Origin: Streptomyces kanamyceticus
GTDB lineage: Bacteria > Actinomycetota > Actinomycetes > Streptomycetales > Streptomycetaceae
Length of the DNA stretch: 64,000 nt
Direction of reading: 5' to 3'
NCBI RefSeq assembly: GCF_008704495.1
Contig: NZ_CP023699.1
Span: 9,858,001-9,922,000, forward strand
Below, piece by piece: positions 15,782-23,673 of the stretch; the stretch's first letter is position 1; every line of letters begins with the position of its first letter. A program made the translations under genes and the position numbers. Under the pieces are notes generated by a model. That model was not told the DNA's origin. It ran no database searches and worked only from the letters and a program-made list of their open reading frames with translations.

Positions 15782-16708
15782 CTAACTCTTGGGCGGCGCC
15801 GCGTTGTTGGTGTTCACATGGACGTAGTCCACGACGAGCTGTTGCGGGAACGTCGTGCTGCCGTCCGGGTCGCCGGGCCAGTAGCCGCCGACCGCGAGGT
15901 TGAGGATCAGGAAGAACGGCTTGTCGAAGACCCAGCGGTTGCCGTTGAGGTCGGCCGGGGTGCGGGTCTGGTAGACGTTGCCGTCGACGGACCAGGTGAC
16001 CTTGTTAGGCGACCAGTCCACCGCGAAGGTGTGGAACTTGTCCGCGAACGCCTCGCCGCCCGGCAGGGTGTAGCCCGCGCCGATGCCGCCGGAGCCGGAG
16101 TAGCCGGGGCCGTGCAGCGTGCCGTGCACGGTGCCCGGTTCGAAGCCGACGTTCTCCATCACGTCGATCTCACCGCTGTTCGGCCAGCCCACGTCGCCGA
16201 TGTCGGCGCCGAGCATCCAGAACGCGGGCCACATGCCCTGGCCCCTCGGCACCTTCATGCGCGCCTCGACGTGGCCGTACGTCTGCGTGAACTTGCCCGC
16301 GGTGTTCAGTCGGGCCGAGGTGTACTCGCACTTGCCGTACCAGCACTGGTAGTTGCCGGGGTTCTCCTTGCGGGCGGTGATGACCAGGTTGCCCTGGCCG
16401 TCGAGTGCGGCGTTGTTGTTGCCCGCGGTGTAGTACTGCCGCTCGTGGTTGTTGACGTTGTCGCCGGTCTCGACCTGCCACTTCGCGCCGTCGACCGCCG
16501 CCCCCGCGGGGCCGTTGAAGTCGTCGGTGAACGTGGCGGCCTTGGGCGCGGCGGCGGGGGAGCGGGGCGCGGAATCGGCGGAGGCTCCGGTGGGGAGCGC
16601 GGCGATGCCGACGACGCCGCAGGTCAGGGCGAGCGCGCCGATTCTGGTGCGGCGGCGACTTGAGGGGGCGGGGGAGGAGGAAGGAGAGGGAGAAGGACGC
16701 ACTGTCAT
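15782..16708 (-). CDS. Secreted GH16 endo-beta-1,3-glucanase (laminarinase-type)
   Basis: This 308-residue precursor has a Ser/Pro-rich basic leader, a hydrophobic segment (IGALALTCGVVGIAALPTGA) and a Sec signal cut near ASA. The GH16 jelly-roll follows: VNNHERQYYTAGNNNAAL, YTSARLNTAGKF, FWMLGAD, and the catalytic GEIDVMENVG, the E-x-D-x-x-E bulge of laminarinases (nucleophile and acid/base Glu). It should cleave beta-1,3- or mixed-linkage glucans of fungal or plant walls. There is no extra binding module. It converges on the FGGY kinase with only 4 bp between. A promoter-like pair lies at 16826-16854. Confidence 0.93.
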   Translation of the reverse strand: MTVRPSPSPSSSPAPSSRRRTRIGALALTCGVVGIAALPTGASADSAPRSPAAAPKAATFTDDFNGPAGAAVDGAKWQVETGDNVNNHERQYYTAGNNNAALDGQGNLVITARKENPGNYQCWYGKCEYTSARLNTAGKFTQTYGHVEARMKVPRGQGMWPAFWMLGADIGDVGWPNSGEIDVMENVGFEPGTVHGTLHGPGYSGSGGIGAGYTLPGGEAFADKFHTFAVDWSPNKVTWSVDGNVYQTRTPADLNGNRWVFDKPFFLILNLAVGGYWPGDPDGSTTFPQQLVVDYVHVNTNNAAPPKS

Positions 16709-16825
16709 CACATCGCTTCGCGTGGGGGGCGGTGACGGTAATGCTTTTAAGGCATGCGCATGACAAGCCAGTGTCGAGAACTGAACGCGGCGAGCGGTCC
16801 GTCGCGGCGCTTTGTTCAGTACTTG

Positions 16826-16854
16826 ATTTAAGGCAGCCCTCGATGTCACGTCAA
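16826..16854 (-). promoter_or_regulatory. Candidate vegetative promoter of the GH16 gene
   Basis: On the minus strand TTGACG (16854-16849), 17 bases, then TTAAAT (16831-16826). This is a good fit to a HrdB-type -35/-10 pair, about 118 bp upstream of the GH16 ATG. The intervening leader also carries CTGAAC/GTTCAG (16781-16786 and 16814-16819) as an inverted pair. Confidence 0.55.
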
Positions 16855-16917
16855 GGAGTTGGTGCGGACCAACCTGCCGATCCGCGACGCGGCGCTGTCC
16901 GCCCGCACCCGCGTCGG

Positions 16918-17403
16918 TCAGTTCAGCCGCGTCTCCGTGAGGAGCACCACGCCGTCCGACGCGGGAACGAAACCCAGCACCGGGCTCCCGCTGTCGCCCT
17001 CGGCGGTCATCGTCACCGGCTTGCCGAGGCGGCGACCGACCGTGGCCAGGAAGGCGCACAGGAGGTCCACCCCGCACTGGCCCTGCAGCTCGCGGAGGTC
17101 GATGTCGAAGGCGATCTCGTCGGCGGACGTCGGGCGGAAGATCATCAGGACCTCGGGGGCGGGCCAGACCCGCAGGACGACCGTATCGGCGTCGGCGGGA
17201 CGCGCCAGGACCTCCGCCGCGGGCGGCAGTCGTCCCGCGATGCCGCCCTCCAGGTACTCCCACGGCCAGCCGCTCGAACGGACCAGATCGAATACCGCCT
17301 GCCAGTCCGTCACCGAGGTTCCCGCCACGGACACATCCGGCAGGGCCCCCACCGCCTCGGGGTCGAAGAGGTCCCTGACGTCGTCCCACACGAGATCCGG
17401 CAT
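16918..17403 (-). CDS. Conserved hypothetical protein
   Basis: This 161-residue acidic cytoplasmic protein begins MPDLVWDDVRDLFDPEAVGA and contains GTSVTDWQAVFDLVRSSGWPWEYLEGG, VLMIFRPTSADEIAFDIDLRELQGQ and a C-terminal LGFVPASDGVVLLTE. The pattern resembles a widespread Streptomyces family with no assigned function, possibly toxin-immunity related. ATG 17403 is chosen as the family-like N-terminus. The frame is open further upstream. No toxin gene is adjacent. Confidence 0.7.
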   Translation of the reverse strand: MPDLVWDDVRDLFDPEAVGALPDVSVAGTSVTDWQAVFDLVRSSGWPWEYLEGGIAGRLPPAAEVLARPADADTVVLRVWPAPEVLMIFRPTSADEIAFDIDLRELQGQCGVDLLCAFLATVGRRLGKPVTMTAEGDSGSPVLGFVPASDGVVLLTETRLN

Positions 17404-17527
17404 GGCGCCATGCTGCCTGCCGAATCCTTTTGGCGCAGCCCGATCCCGCCGACGAACGGTCCACGCGGCCCCGGTTGGCCTGTCTTGATCGCCTCGCCGC
17501 GCCACGTTCCGTCCCGGCTCGCCCGCG

Positions 17528-17959
17528 TCAACTCGCGCGCATCAAGCGGTACATGCCGATCGAGTCGTGCGTGGCGGTGTCTGCGAAGCCGAACTTCTCG
17601 TAGAGGTGGCGTGCGGGACCGTCCGCGATGAGCGAGACGTACGCGGTGTCGGGCGCCCTGCGTTCCAGCTCCTCGGTGAGCGCGGCCATGATGCGGCCGC
17701 CGAGCCCCCGTCCCTGGTGCGCGGGGTGCACGCAGATGTCGACGATCTGGAAGGCGGTGCCGCCGTCGCCGATGATCCGGCCCATGCCGATGGGCTCGCC
17801 CTCGTGGTGGAGCACCACGCCGTACCACGTGTTCGGCAGCGCGAGCGCGACGGCTTCGGGGGCCTTGTCGGAGAGGCCCGCGTCGGTGCGCAGTCGGCGG
17901 AAGGTCTCGACGGGCGGTACCCCGGGAGGGATTTCGTAAGAGTCTCTCTCGGTGCGCAT
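17528..17959 (-). CDS. GNAT-family N-acetyltransferase
   Basis: This 143-residue single-domain GNAT has the acetyl-CoA loop VHPAHQGRGLGGRIMAALTEEL (Q-x-x-G-x-G/L) preceded by the beta-strand FQIVDICV, and ends with RHLYEKFGFADTA and GMYRLM. It transfers an acetyl group from acetyl-CoA to an amine, substrate unknown. It is a stand-alone gene, divergent from the secreted propeller protein at 18070. Confidence 0.9.
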   Translation of the reverse strand: MRTERDSYEIPPGVPPVETFRRLRTDAGLSDKAPEAVALALPNTWYGVVLHHEGEPIGMGRIIGDGGTAFQIVDICVHPAHQGRGLGGRIMAALTEELERRAPDTAYVSLIADGPARHLYEKFGFADTATHDSIGMYRLMRAS

Positions 17960-18069
17960 GGCTTACATGCTAGTGGGTCGGGGGGATTGTCGAGTTGTCA
18001 TGGTGCGGTCGGCCCGTGGGGCCGATACTTCGCCGGGCAGGCCGATCACCCGACGACGGAGGGCAATCG

Positions 18070-19053
18070 ATGAAGTTGAAGGCAAGCACGGGGCTTCGCA
18101 CCGGCTCACGCGGGCCGCGACACGGCATCGCGGCGGGACTCGCCCTGGCCGCCGCTGTCGCCGCGGCGACAGCGGGAGTCCTCGCACCCGCCCCCGCACA
18201 CGCGGCACCGGCCTGCGCGGCCACCGCATCGGCGCCGCCGGTACGGGTGGCGCACATCCCCGACTGGGTCGAGTCGATCGCCGTCGACGCGCGGGGCCGG
18301 ATGTTCGCCACCGCGTACTTCACGGGCCGCGTCTACCGCATCGACGCGCCGGGCCGCACCCCCGTGCCGCTCACCGGGAACGTGGGCGCCAACGGCGGGA
18401 TCGTCGTGCGGGACGACGGGAAGCTCCTCGTCGGCACCGGCAACGACCTCCTGCACTCGGTCACCGGCGACGCCTTCCCGTCGTCGGAACTTCTCCTCGT
18501 CGACCCGGAATCCGGCGCGGTCACCACCTACGCGTCCGGACTCGGCGGCATCGACGGCATCGCCCTCGCGGCAGACGGCACCGTGTACACCACGACCCTG
18601 GGCGGCCGGAACATCGGCCGCGTGACACCGGACGGGAAGGTCGACCCCGCCTGGTCCAAGGTGCCCCAGCCCAACGGGATCGCCGTCTCACCGGACGGGA
18701 AGCAGGTCTACGTCGTACAGACCACCGTCGCCCCCGGCCTGTACAAGATTCCCGTCGACGACCCGGCGCACCCGCGACGCTGGATCTCGGCCTCCCCGGC
18801 CGACGTCCTCGCCCTCCCCGACGGCCTGACCCTGGACAGCGCGGGACGCCCGCTCATCGCCACGCACGGCGCGGGCCAGATCTGGCGGGTGGAGGACGGG
18901 GCCCTGTGCGCCGTCGAGTCGGGACTGCACCTGTCCACGCAGATCACCTACGGACGCGGCGACCGCGGATTCTCGGCGGGCAAGCTCTATCGGTCGGGCG
19001 TCGACGGGAAGATCTACGAAGTCCCGGCGGGCGCCGACCCGTACGCCGGGTAA
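18070..19053 (+). CDS. Secreted SMP-30/gluconolactonase-like beta-propeller
   Basis: This 327-residue precursor has a Sec signal (AAGLALAAAVAAATAGVLAPAPAHA, cut near AHA-AP). The mature part has repeated propeller blades of the SMP-30/NHL type: WVESIAVDARGRMFATAYFTGRVYRI, GIDGIALAADGTVYTTTLGG, QPNGIAVSPDGKQVYVVQT and LPDGLTLDSAGRPLIATH. Family members are calcium-dependent lactonases or scaffolds, here extracellular. ATG 18070 has an excellent GGAGGG site. No partner gene is obvious. Confidence 0.87.
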   Translation: MKLKASTGLRTGSRGPRHGIAAGLALAAAVAAATAGVLAPAPAHAAPACAATASAPPVRVAHIPDWVESIAVDARGRMFATAYFTGRVYRIDAPGRTPVPLTGNVGANGGIVVRDDGKLLVGTGNDLLHSVTGDAFPSSELLLVDPESGAVTTYASGLGGIDGIALAADGTVYTTTLGGRNIGRVTPDGKVDPAWSKVPQPNGIAVSPDGKQVYVVQTTVAPGLYKIPVDDPAHPRRWISASPADVLALPDGLTLDSAGRPLIATHGAGQIWRVEDGALCAVESGLHLSTQITYGRGDRGFSAGKLYRSGVDGKIYEVPAGADPYAG

Positions 19054-19102
19054 CGGGACGCTTGCCAGGTGAGCCGTGTCTCACCTGCCCGGCGCGGCTT
19101 GT

Positions 19103-19122
19103 CTATGCAACAAGTTGCATAG
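19103..19122. promoter_or_regulatory. PadR operator (20-bp palindrome)
   Basis: CTATGCAACAAGTTGCATAG has perfect 9-bp arms around AA and ends 12 bp before the PadR start codon, overlapping the expected promoter/leader. PadR regulators typically bind ATGCAA-type inverted repeats in their own promoters and repress until a ligand, often a phenolic, is present. Confidence 0.82.
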
Positions 19123-19134
19123 AAGGATTCGGGC

Positions 19135-19770
19135 ATGGCGCTCGAGCACGCGATTCTTGTCTCCCTGCTGGAGAAGCCGGGCTCCGGCTATGAGCTGGCC
19201 CGGCGGTTCGACCGGTCCATCGGGTACTTCTGGGCCGCCACGCACCAGCAGATCTACCGCGTGCTCAAGCGCATGGAGGGCGACGGCTGGATCGACGTCC
19301 GTGAGGTGGCGCAGCGGGAGCGGCCGGACAAGAAGGAGTACTCCGTCGCGGCTCTCGGCAGGACCGCGCTCTCCCAGTGGCTGCACGAGCCGATCGAGCC
19401 CGAGAGCGTCCGCCACGAGCTCGCCGTGAAGATCCGCGGCGCGGCGTTCGACGACCCGGCCGCGCTCGTCCGCGAGGTGGAGCGCTACAGACAGACGCAC
19501 GCCGACCGGCTCGCGCGCTATCTGGCGGGGGAGCGGCGCGACTTCACGGGTCCCGATGCCCAGGCCCCCGACACGTCCGACGCCCCGGCTCCGGACGCGT
19601 CCGACGCCCCGGCTCCGGACGCGCCCGACGCCGCGGTCCCCGACGCGCCCGATGCCGGGCGGGAGCTCCAGCACGTCGTGCTGCGCGGCGGCATCGCGTA
19701 CGAACGCATGACCGTCGCCTGGCTCGACGACGTGCTGGCCACGCTCCACGGGCTCGCTCCGGGCCACTGA
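19135..19770 (+). CDS. PadR-family transcriptional regulator with Asp-Ala-Pro repeat insert
   Basis: This 211-residue protein has an N-terminal PadR winged helix (residues 1-85; LEHAILVSLLEKPGSGYELARRF, HQQIYRVLKRMEGDGWI). The C-terminal PadR helical domain is interrupted at about residues 141-176 by a run rich in D-A-P/S encoded by 24-bp direct repeats. The helical end resumes at ELQHVVLRGGIAYERM. It should autorepress and control the acyl-CoA dehydrogenase 93 bp downstream in the same orientation. The insert probably lengthens the loop between dimerisation helices. Confidence 0.9.
   Translation: MALEHAILVSLLEKPGSGYELARRFDRSIGYFWAATHQQIYRVLKRMEGDGWIDVREVAQRERPDKKEYSVAALGRTALSQWLHEPIEPESVRHELAVKIRGAAFDDPAALVREVERYRQTHADRLARYLAGERRDFTGPDAQAPDTSDAPAPDASDAPAPDAPDAAVPDAPDAGRELQHVVLRGGIAYERMTVAWLDDVLATLHGLAPGH
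19579..19626 (+). repeat. Two 24-bp tandem repeats inside the PadR gene
   Basis: The units 19579-19602 and 19603-19626 differ only near the end (GCGTCC versus GCGCCC) and are flanked by degenerate copies. They encode the DAPAPDA(S/P) insert. They are in frame, so copy-number change would alter length without a frameshift. Confidence 0.8.
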
Positions 19771-19863
19771 ACCCTCCGGACGGGCGGCCTGCGCGCACCG
19801 CCCCCCTCCGAACCTCGTACGACCACCCTCCCTCAACCTCCCGAGCCGGAAAGGCGACCGACC

Positions 19864-21588
19864 ATGGCCGACCAGCTGCTGTTCAATCCCCACACCTACG
19901 ACCCGACGCACTTCGACCCCGAGACGCGCAGGCTGCTGCGCGCGACCGTCGACTGGTTCGAGGCGCGCGGCAAGCGCAGGCTGATCGAGGACTACCGTTC
20001 GCGCGCCTGGCTGGCGGACTTCCTGGAGTTCTCCGCCAAGGAGGGGCTGTTCGCGACCTTCCTGACCCCGGCCGCCGCGGCCGAGGAGGGGCAGGGGGAC
20101 AAGCGTTGGGACACCGCCAGGATCGCCGCCCTCAACGAGATCTTCGGCTTCTACGGCCTCGACTACTGGTACGCGTGGCAGGTCACGATCCTGGGCCTCG
20201 GTCCGGTCTGGCAGAGCGACAACGCCGCCGCCCGCGCCCGCGCCGCCGAACTCCTCTCCCAGGGCGAGGTGTTCGCCTTCGGCCTCTCCGAGAAGTCCCA
20301 CGGCGCGGACATCTACTCGACCGACATGCTGCTCGAACCGGACGGCGACGGCGGCTTCCTGGCCACCGGCTCCAAGTACTACATCGGCAACGGCAACAAG
20401 GCCGGGCTCGTCTCCGTCTTCGGCCGCCGCACCGACATCGAGGGCCCCGACGGCTACGTCTTCTTCGCCGCCGACAGCCGCCACGAGGCGTACCACCTGG
20501 TGAAGAACGTCGTCGACTCCTCCAAGTACGTCAGCGAGTTCCGCCTGGCGAACTACCCGGTCGGCCCCGACGACGTCCTGCACACCGGGCGTGCCGCCTT
20601 CGACGCCGCCCTCAACACCGTCAACGTGGGCAAGTTCAACCTCTGCACCGCCTCGATCGGCATCTGCGAGCACGCGATGTACGAGGCCGTCACCCACGCC
20701 ACGGGACGCATCCTCTACGGCCGCCCCGTCACCGCCTTCCCGCACGTGCGCCGGGAGCTGACCGACGCCTACGTCCGCCTCGTCGGGATGAAGCTGTTCA
20801 GCGACCGCGCCGTGGACTACTTCCGCTCGGCAGGGCCCGACGACCGCCGCTACCTCCTCTTCAACCCCATGACGAAGATGAAGGTGACCACCGAGGGCGA
20901 GAAGGTCATCGACCTCATGTGGGACGTCATCGCCGCCAAGGGCTTCGAGAAGGACAACTACTTCGCGCAGGCGGCCGTCGAGATCCGCGGCCTGCCCAAG
21001 CTGGAGGGCACGGTCCACGTCAACCTCGCCCTGATCCTCAAGTTCATGGGCAACCACCTCCTGGCCCCCGCCGCGTACGAGCCGGTCCCCACCCGCCTGG
21101 ACGCGGCCGACGACGACTTCCTCTTCCGGCAGGGACCGGCCAGGGGCCTCGGCGCCATCCGCTTCCACGACTGGCGCGCCGCGTACGACGCGTACGCCGA
21201 GGTCCCCAACGTCGCCCGCTTCCGCGAACAGGCCGACGCGCTCTGCGAGTTCGTCACCACCGCGGCCCCCGACGAGGCGCAGAGCCGCGACCTCGACCTG
21301 CTGCTCGCCGTCGGCCAGCTGTTCGCGCTCGTCGTGCACGGCCAGCTGATCCTCGAGCAGGCGCGCCTGACGGGCCTGGAGCAGGACGTCCTCGACGAGC
21401 TCTTCGCCGTCCTCGTACGCGACTTCTCCGCGCACGCGGTCGAGCTCCACGGCAAGGACTCCGCGACGGAGGCGCAGCAGGGCTGGGCGCTGGGAGCCGT
21501 CCGGCGCCCGGTCGTCGACGAGGCCCGCTCGGCGCGGGTCTGGGAGCGGGTCGAGGCGCTGGCGGGGACGTACGAGATGGCGCCGTAG
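19864..21588 (+). CDS. Acyl-CoA dehydrogenase family protein
   Basis: This 574-residue protein has the FAD acyl-CoA dehydrogenase fold. A helical N-terminus is followed by a middle beta region with FAFGLSEKSHGADIYSTDM (flavin-binding F-x-x-S-E-x-x-x-G-x-D) and GSKYYIGNGNKAGLVSVFGR, and a helical C-terminus with ASIGICEHAMYEAVTHATGR. It is longer than classical members (about 390), with an extended C-terminus, so it belongs to a long subfamily and may not use ordinary fatty acyl-CoAs. It sits under PadR control 93 bp downstream of that gene. The substrate is not apparent. Confidence 0.9.
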   Translation: MADQLLFNPHTYDPTHFDPETRRLLRATVDWFEARGKRRLIEDYRSRAWLADFLEFSAKEGLFATFLTPAAAAEEGQGDKRWDTARIAALNEIFGFYGLDYWYAWQVTILGLGPVWQSDNAAARARAAELLSQGEVFAFGLSEKSHGADIYSTDMLLEPDGDGGFLATGSKYYIGNGNKAGLVSVFGRRTDIEGPDGYVFFAADSRHEAYHLVKNVVDSSKYVSEFRLANYPVGPDDVLHTGRAAFDAALNTVNVGKFNLCTASIGICEHAMYEAVTHATGRILYGRPVTAFPHVRRELTDAYVRLVGMKLFSDRAVDYFRSAGPDDRRYLLFNPMTKMKVTTEGEKVIDLMWDVIAAKGFEKDNYFAQAAVEIRGLPKLEGTVHVNLALILKFMGNHLLAPAAYEPVPTRLDAADDDFLFRQGPARGLGAIRFHDWRAAYDAYAEVPNVARFREQADALCEFVTTAAPDEAQSRDLDLLLAVGQLFALVVHGQLILEQARLTGLEQDVLDELFAVLVRDFSAHAVELHGKDSATEAQQGWALGAVRRPVVDEARSARVWERVEALAGTYEMAP

Positions 21589-21625
21589 CCACACCGCCGC
21601 TCGTGGTGCGGGGGCGCTCCCTGGA

Positions 21626-22543
21626 TCAGGGCGTGGCGACGAGCGGCCGGACGGCTTCCAGCACGTGGCGGCGGAGCCACTGGGAGGCGGGGTCGTCGTC
21701 GAGCCTTCGGTGCCAGCGCAGTTGGACATCGACCGAGGGCAGTTCCAGGGGCACCTCGTGCCACCGCAGCGGCACCTGTCGTTCGACGAGGTGCTCCGCC
21801 ACCATCCGTGGCCCGAGGCAGATGACGTCCCCCTCCAGCGCCATCAGCGCGGCCACGGCGAAGGAGGGGACGACGGCGACGACCCGGCGGGAGCGGCCCA
21901 GGCGCCCCAGCGCCTCGTCGAGCGGCCCGTGCGCGAGACCCCGGCGGGACGCGGAGATGTGCGGGTGGGCGCACAGGTCGTCCACGGTCAGGTGTGCGGC
22001 CTTGCCCAGATCGGAGTGGGCCGACGTCACCGCGACGAAGCGGTCGGAGAACAGCGTCCGGGTGTGCAGGTCGGGCGGGGGCGGGTCGGCGATGCCGATG
22101 TCGAGGTCGAGCGAGCCGTCGCGCAACGGGTCGGGTTCTTTGGAGTCCTGGGGGACGAACCGCAGCCGGACATCGGGTGCCTCGGCGGCGATCCGGTGGG
22201 TGAGGCGCGGCGCGAGAACGGGACTGAGCCCGTCGTTCACGCGGATGGCGAAGGTGCGCCGCCAGGACCGCGGGTCGCTTCCGTCGGGATCCACCCGGAG
22301 TTCGGCCGCGGCATCGAGGAGCGCCTTGACCTTGGCCGCCGACCGCTGGGCGAACGGTGTGGGCACGAGCCCCCGGCCCGCGCGCACCAGGATCTGGTCG
22401 TTCATCGCCCGTCGCAGACGGCCGAGCGCCCTGCTCGTCGCCGGTGTGGAGAGGTGGAGGCGGGCCGCCGCCGCGGAGACGCTGCCGGTGTCCATCAACG
22501 CGTCGAAGACACGCAGCAGATTGAGGTCCAACTGGTCGGGCAC
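21626..22543 (-). CDS. LysR-family transcriptional regulator
   Basis: This 305-residue protein has an N-terminal winged helix (LNLLRVFDALMDTGSVSAAAARLHLSTPATSRALGRLRRAM) and a periplasmic-binding-like effector domain (about residues 95-300). GTG 22543 is preferred because GGAGGG lies seven bases upstream and the protein then starts VPDQLDLNLLRVFDAL, the usual NodD/NocR-like beginning. It is divergent from the quinone oxidoreductase/FAD monooxygenase operon. The 164-bp gap contains GATG-N7-CATC (22589-22603), a possible but weak LysR site. Confidence 0.92.
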   Translation of the reverse strand: MPDQLDLNLLRVFDALMDTGSVSAAAARLHLSTPATSRALGRLRRAMNDQILVRAGRGLVPTPFAQRSAAKVKALLDAAAELRVDPDGSDPRSWRRTFAIRVNDGLSPVLAPRLTHRIAAEAPDVRLRFVPQDSKEPDPLRDGSLDLDIGIADPPPPDLHTRTLFSDRFVAVTSAHSDLGKAAHLTVDDLCAHPHISASRRGLAHGPLDEALGRLGRSRRVVAVVPSFAVAALMALEGDVICLGPRMVAEHLVERQVPLRWHEVPLELPSVDVQLRWHRRLDDDPASQWLRRHVLEAVRPLVATP

Positions 22544-22707
22544 GTACGGTCCCTCCAAGTGCGTCTGACGCAAACACTCTGTGCAAAAGATGCATTAGAC
22601 ATCATGCCAGGAGCGTTCGAGACTGACGTGGTGGCCAACGGCGGGAGGACGGCGACAGCCGATCGCGTTGGCACACACCACCACAACTCGTACGGGAGTG
22701 AACACTC

Positions 22708-23673
22708 ATGGCCAGAATCGTTCGGCCGACCGCGTACGGCACACCCGATGTGCTCGGTGTCTTCGAACTGCGGATTCCGCGACCGGCTTTCGGCGAAGTC
22801 GTCGTCGGCGTCCGTGCCGCAGGGGTCAACCCCATCGACTGGAAGCTCTACAGCGGCACGTTCCACACCGTGGACGACGCGCACAAGGACACGGCAGGTG
22901 TCGCCGCCGACGCCCTGCCCGCACTCGGTCTGGAATGCGCGGGCGTGGTCACGGCGATCGGCGCGGGCGTCACCGGCGTGGAGCTCGGCGACGAAGTGAT
23001 CGTCCATCCCGTCACGGCCGCCTACGCCGACTACGTCACCGCCCCCGTGACCTCGCTGACCCCCAAGCCCGCCACGCTGTCCTGGGAGGAGGCCGCCGGG
23101 CTCATGCTCTCGGGCACCACGGCGGCGCACACCCTGCACGCCGTGAGCCTCGGCCGTGGCGACACCGTGCTCGTGCACGGCGGCTCCGGAGGGGCGGGCC
23201 TGATGGCCGTGCAGCTGGCGACCGCGCGGGGCGCGACGGTGCTCGCCACCGCCGCCGAACGCAATCACGACCTGCTGCGTGAACTGGGCGCCGTCCCGGT
23301 CGTCTACGGTCCCGGCCTGCTGGAGCGCGTACGCGCCGCCGCGCCGGACGGCGTCACCGCCGCCGTGGACTGCGCGGGCACCGACGAAGCGCTCGACGTC
23401 TCCCTGGAACTGGTCGCGGACCGTGCCCGCATCGCCTCCGTCGTCGGCTCCGACCGGCGCGTCACCGCAGGTGTCAAGGTGCTCGGATACGGACCCGGCC
23501 AGGATGCGGGAACCGAGGTCCGGATGGCCGCACGCGCAGGTCTGGCGGCCGGGGCGGGCGCGGGTGAGCTGCGGGTCCTCATCGAGAGCTGCTATCCGTT
23601 GTACGAGGCGGCCCAGGCGCACAAGTCAGGAATCGCCGGGCACGCCCCCGGGAAACTGGTGCTGGTGCCGTGA
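22708..23673 (+). CDS. NADP-dependent quinone oxidoreductase-type MDR enzyme (zinc-free)
   Basis: This 321-residue medium-chain reductase has AAGVNPIDWKLYSG and LECAGVVTAIGAGVTG at the N-terminus and a Rossmann domain with VLVHGGSGGAGLMAVQLA for NADPH. The structural and catalytic zinc cysteines are missing, as in zeta-crystallin/QOR types. It reduces quinones or enones in the cytoplasm. Its TGA overlaps the start of the FAD monooxygenase, so the pair is one transcription unit, divergent from LysR. Together they suggest aromatic/quinone detoxification or tailoring. Confidence 0.92.
   Translation: MARIVRPTAYGTPDVLGVFELRIPRPAFGEVVVGVRAAGVNPIDWKLYSGTFHTVDDAHKDTAGVAADALPALGLECAGVVTAIGAGVTGVELGDEVIVHPVTAAYADYVTAPVTSLTPKPATLSWEEAAGLMLSGTTAAHTLHAVSLGRGDTVLVHGGSGGAGLMAVQLATARGATVLATAAERNHDLLRELGAVPVVYGPGLLERVRAAAPDGVTAAVDCAGTDEALDVSLELVADRARIASVVGSDRRVTAGVKVLGYGPGQDAGTEVRMAARAGLAAGAGAGELRVLIESCYPLYEAAQAHKSGIAGHAPGKLVLVP

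Noticed and set aside
19081..21729. 882-codon minus-strand frame opposite PadR and acyl-CoA dehydrogenase
   Set aside because: Low-complexity Glu/Gly/Arg composition with no motifs, opposite two well-supported genes.
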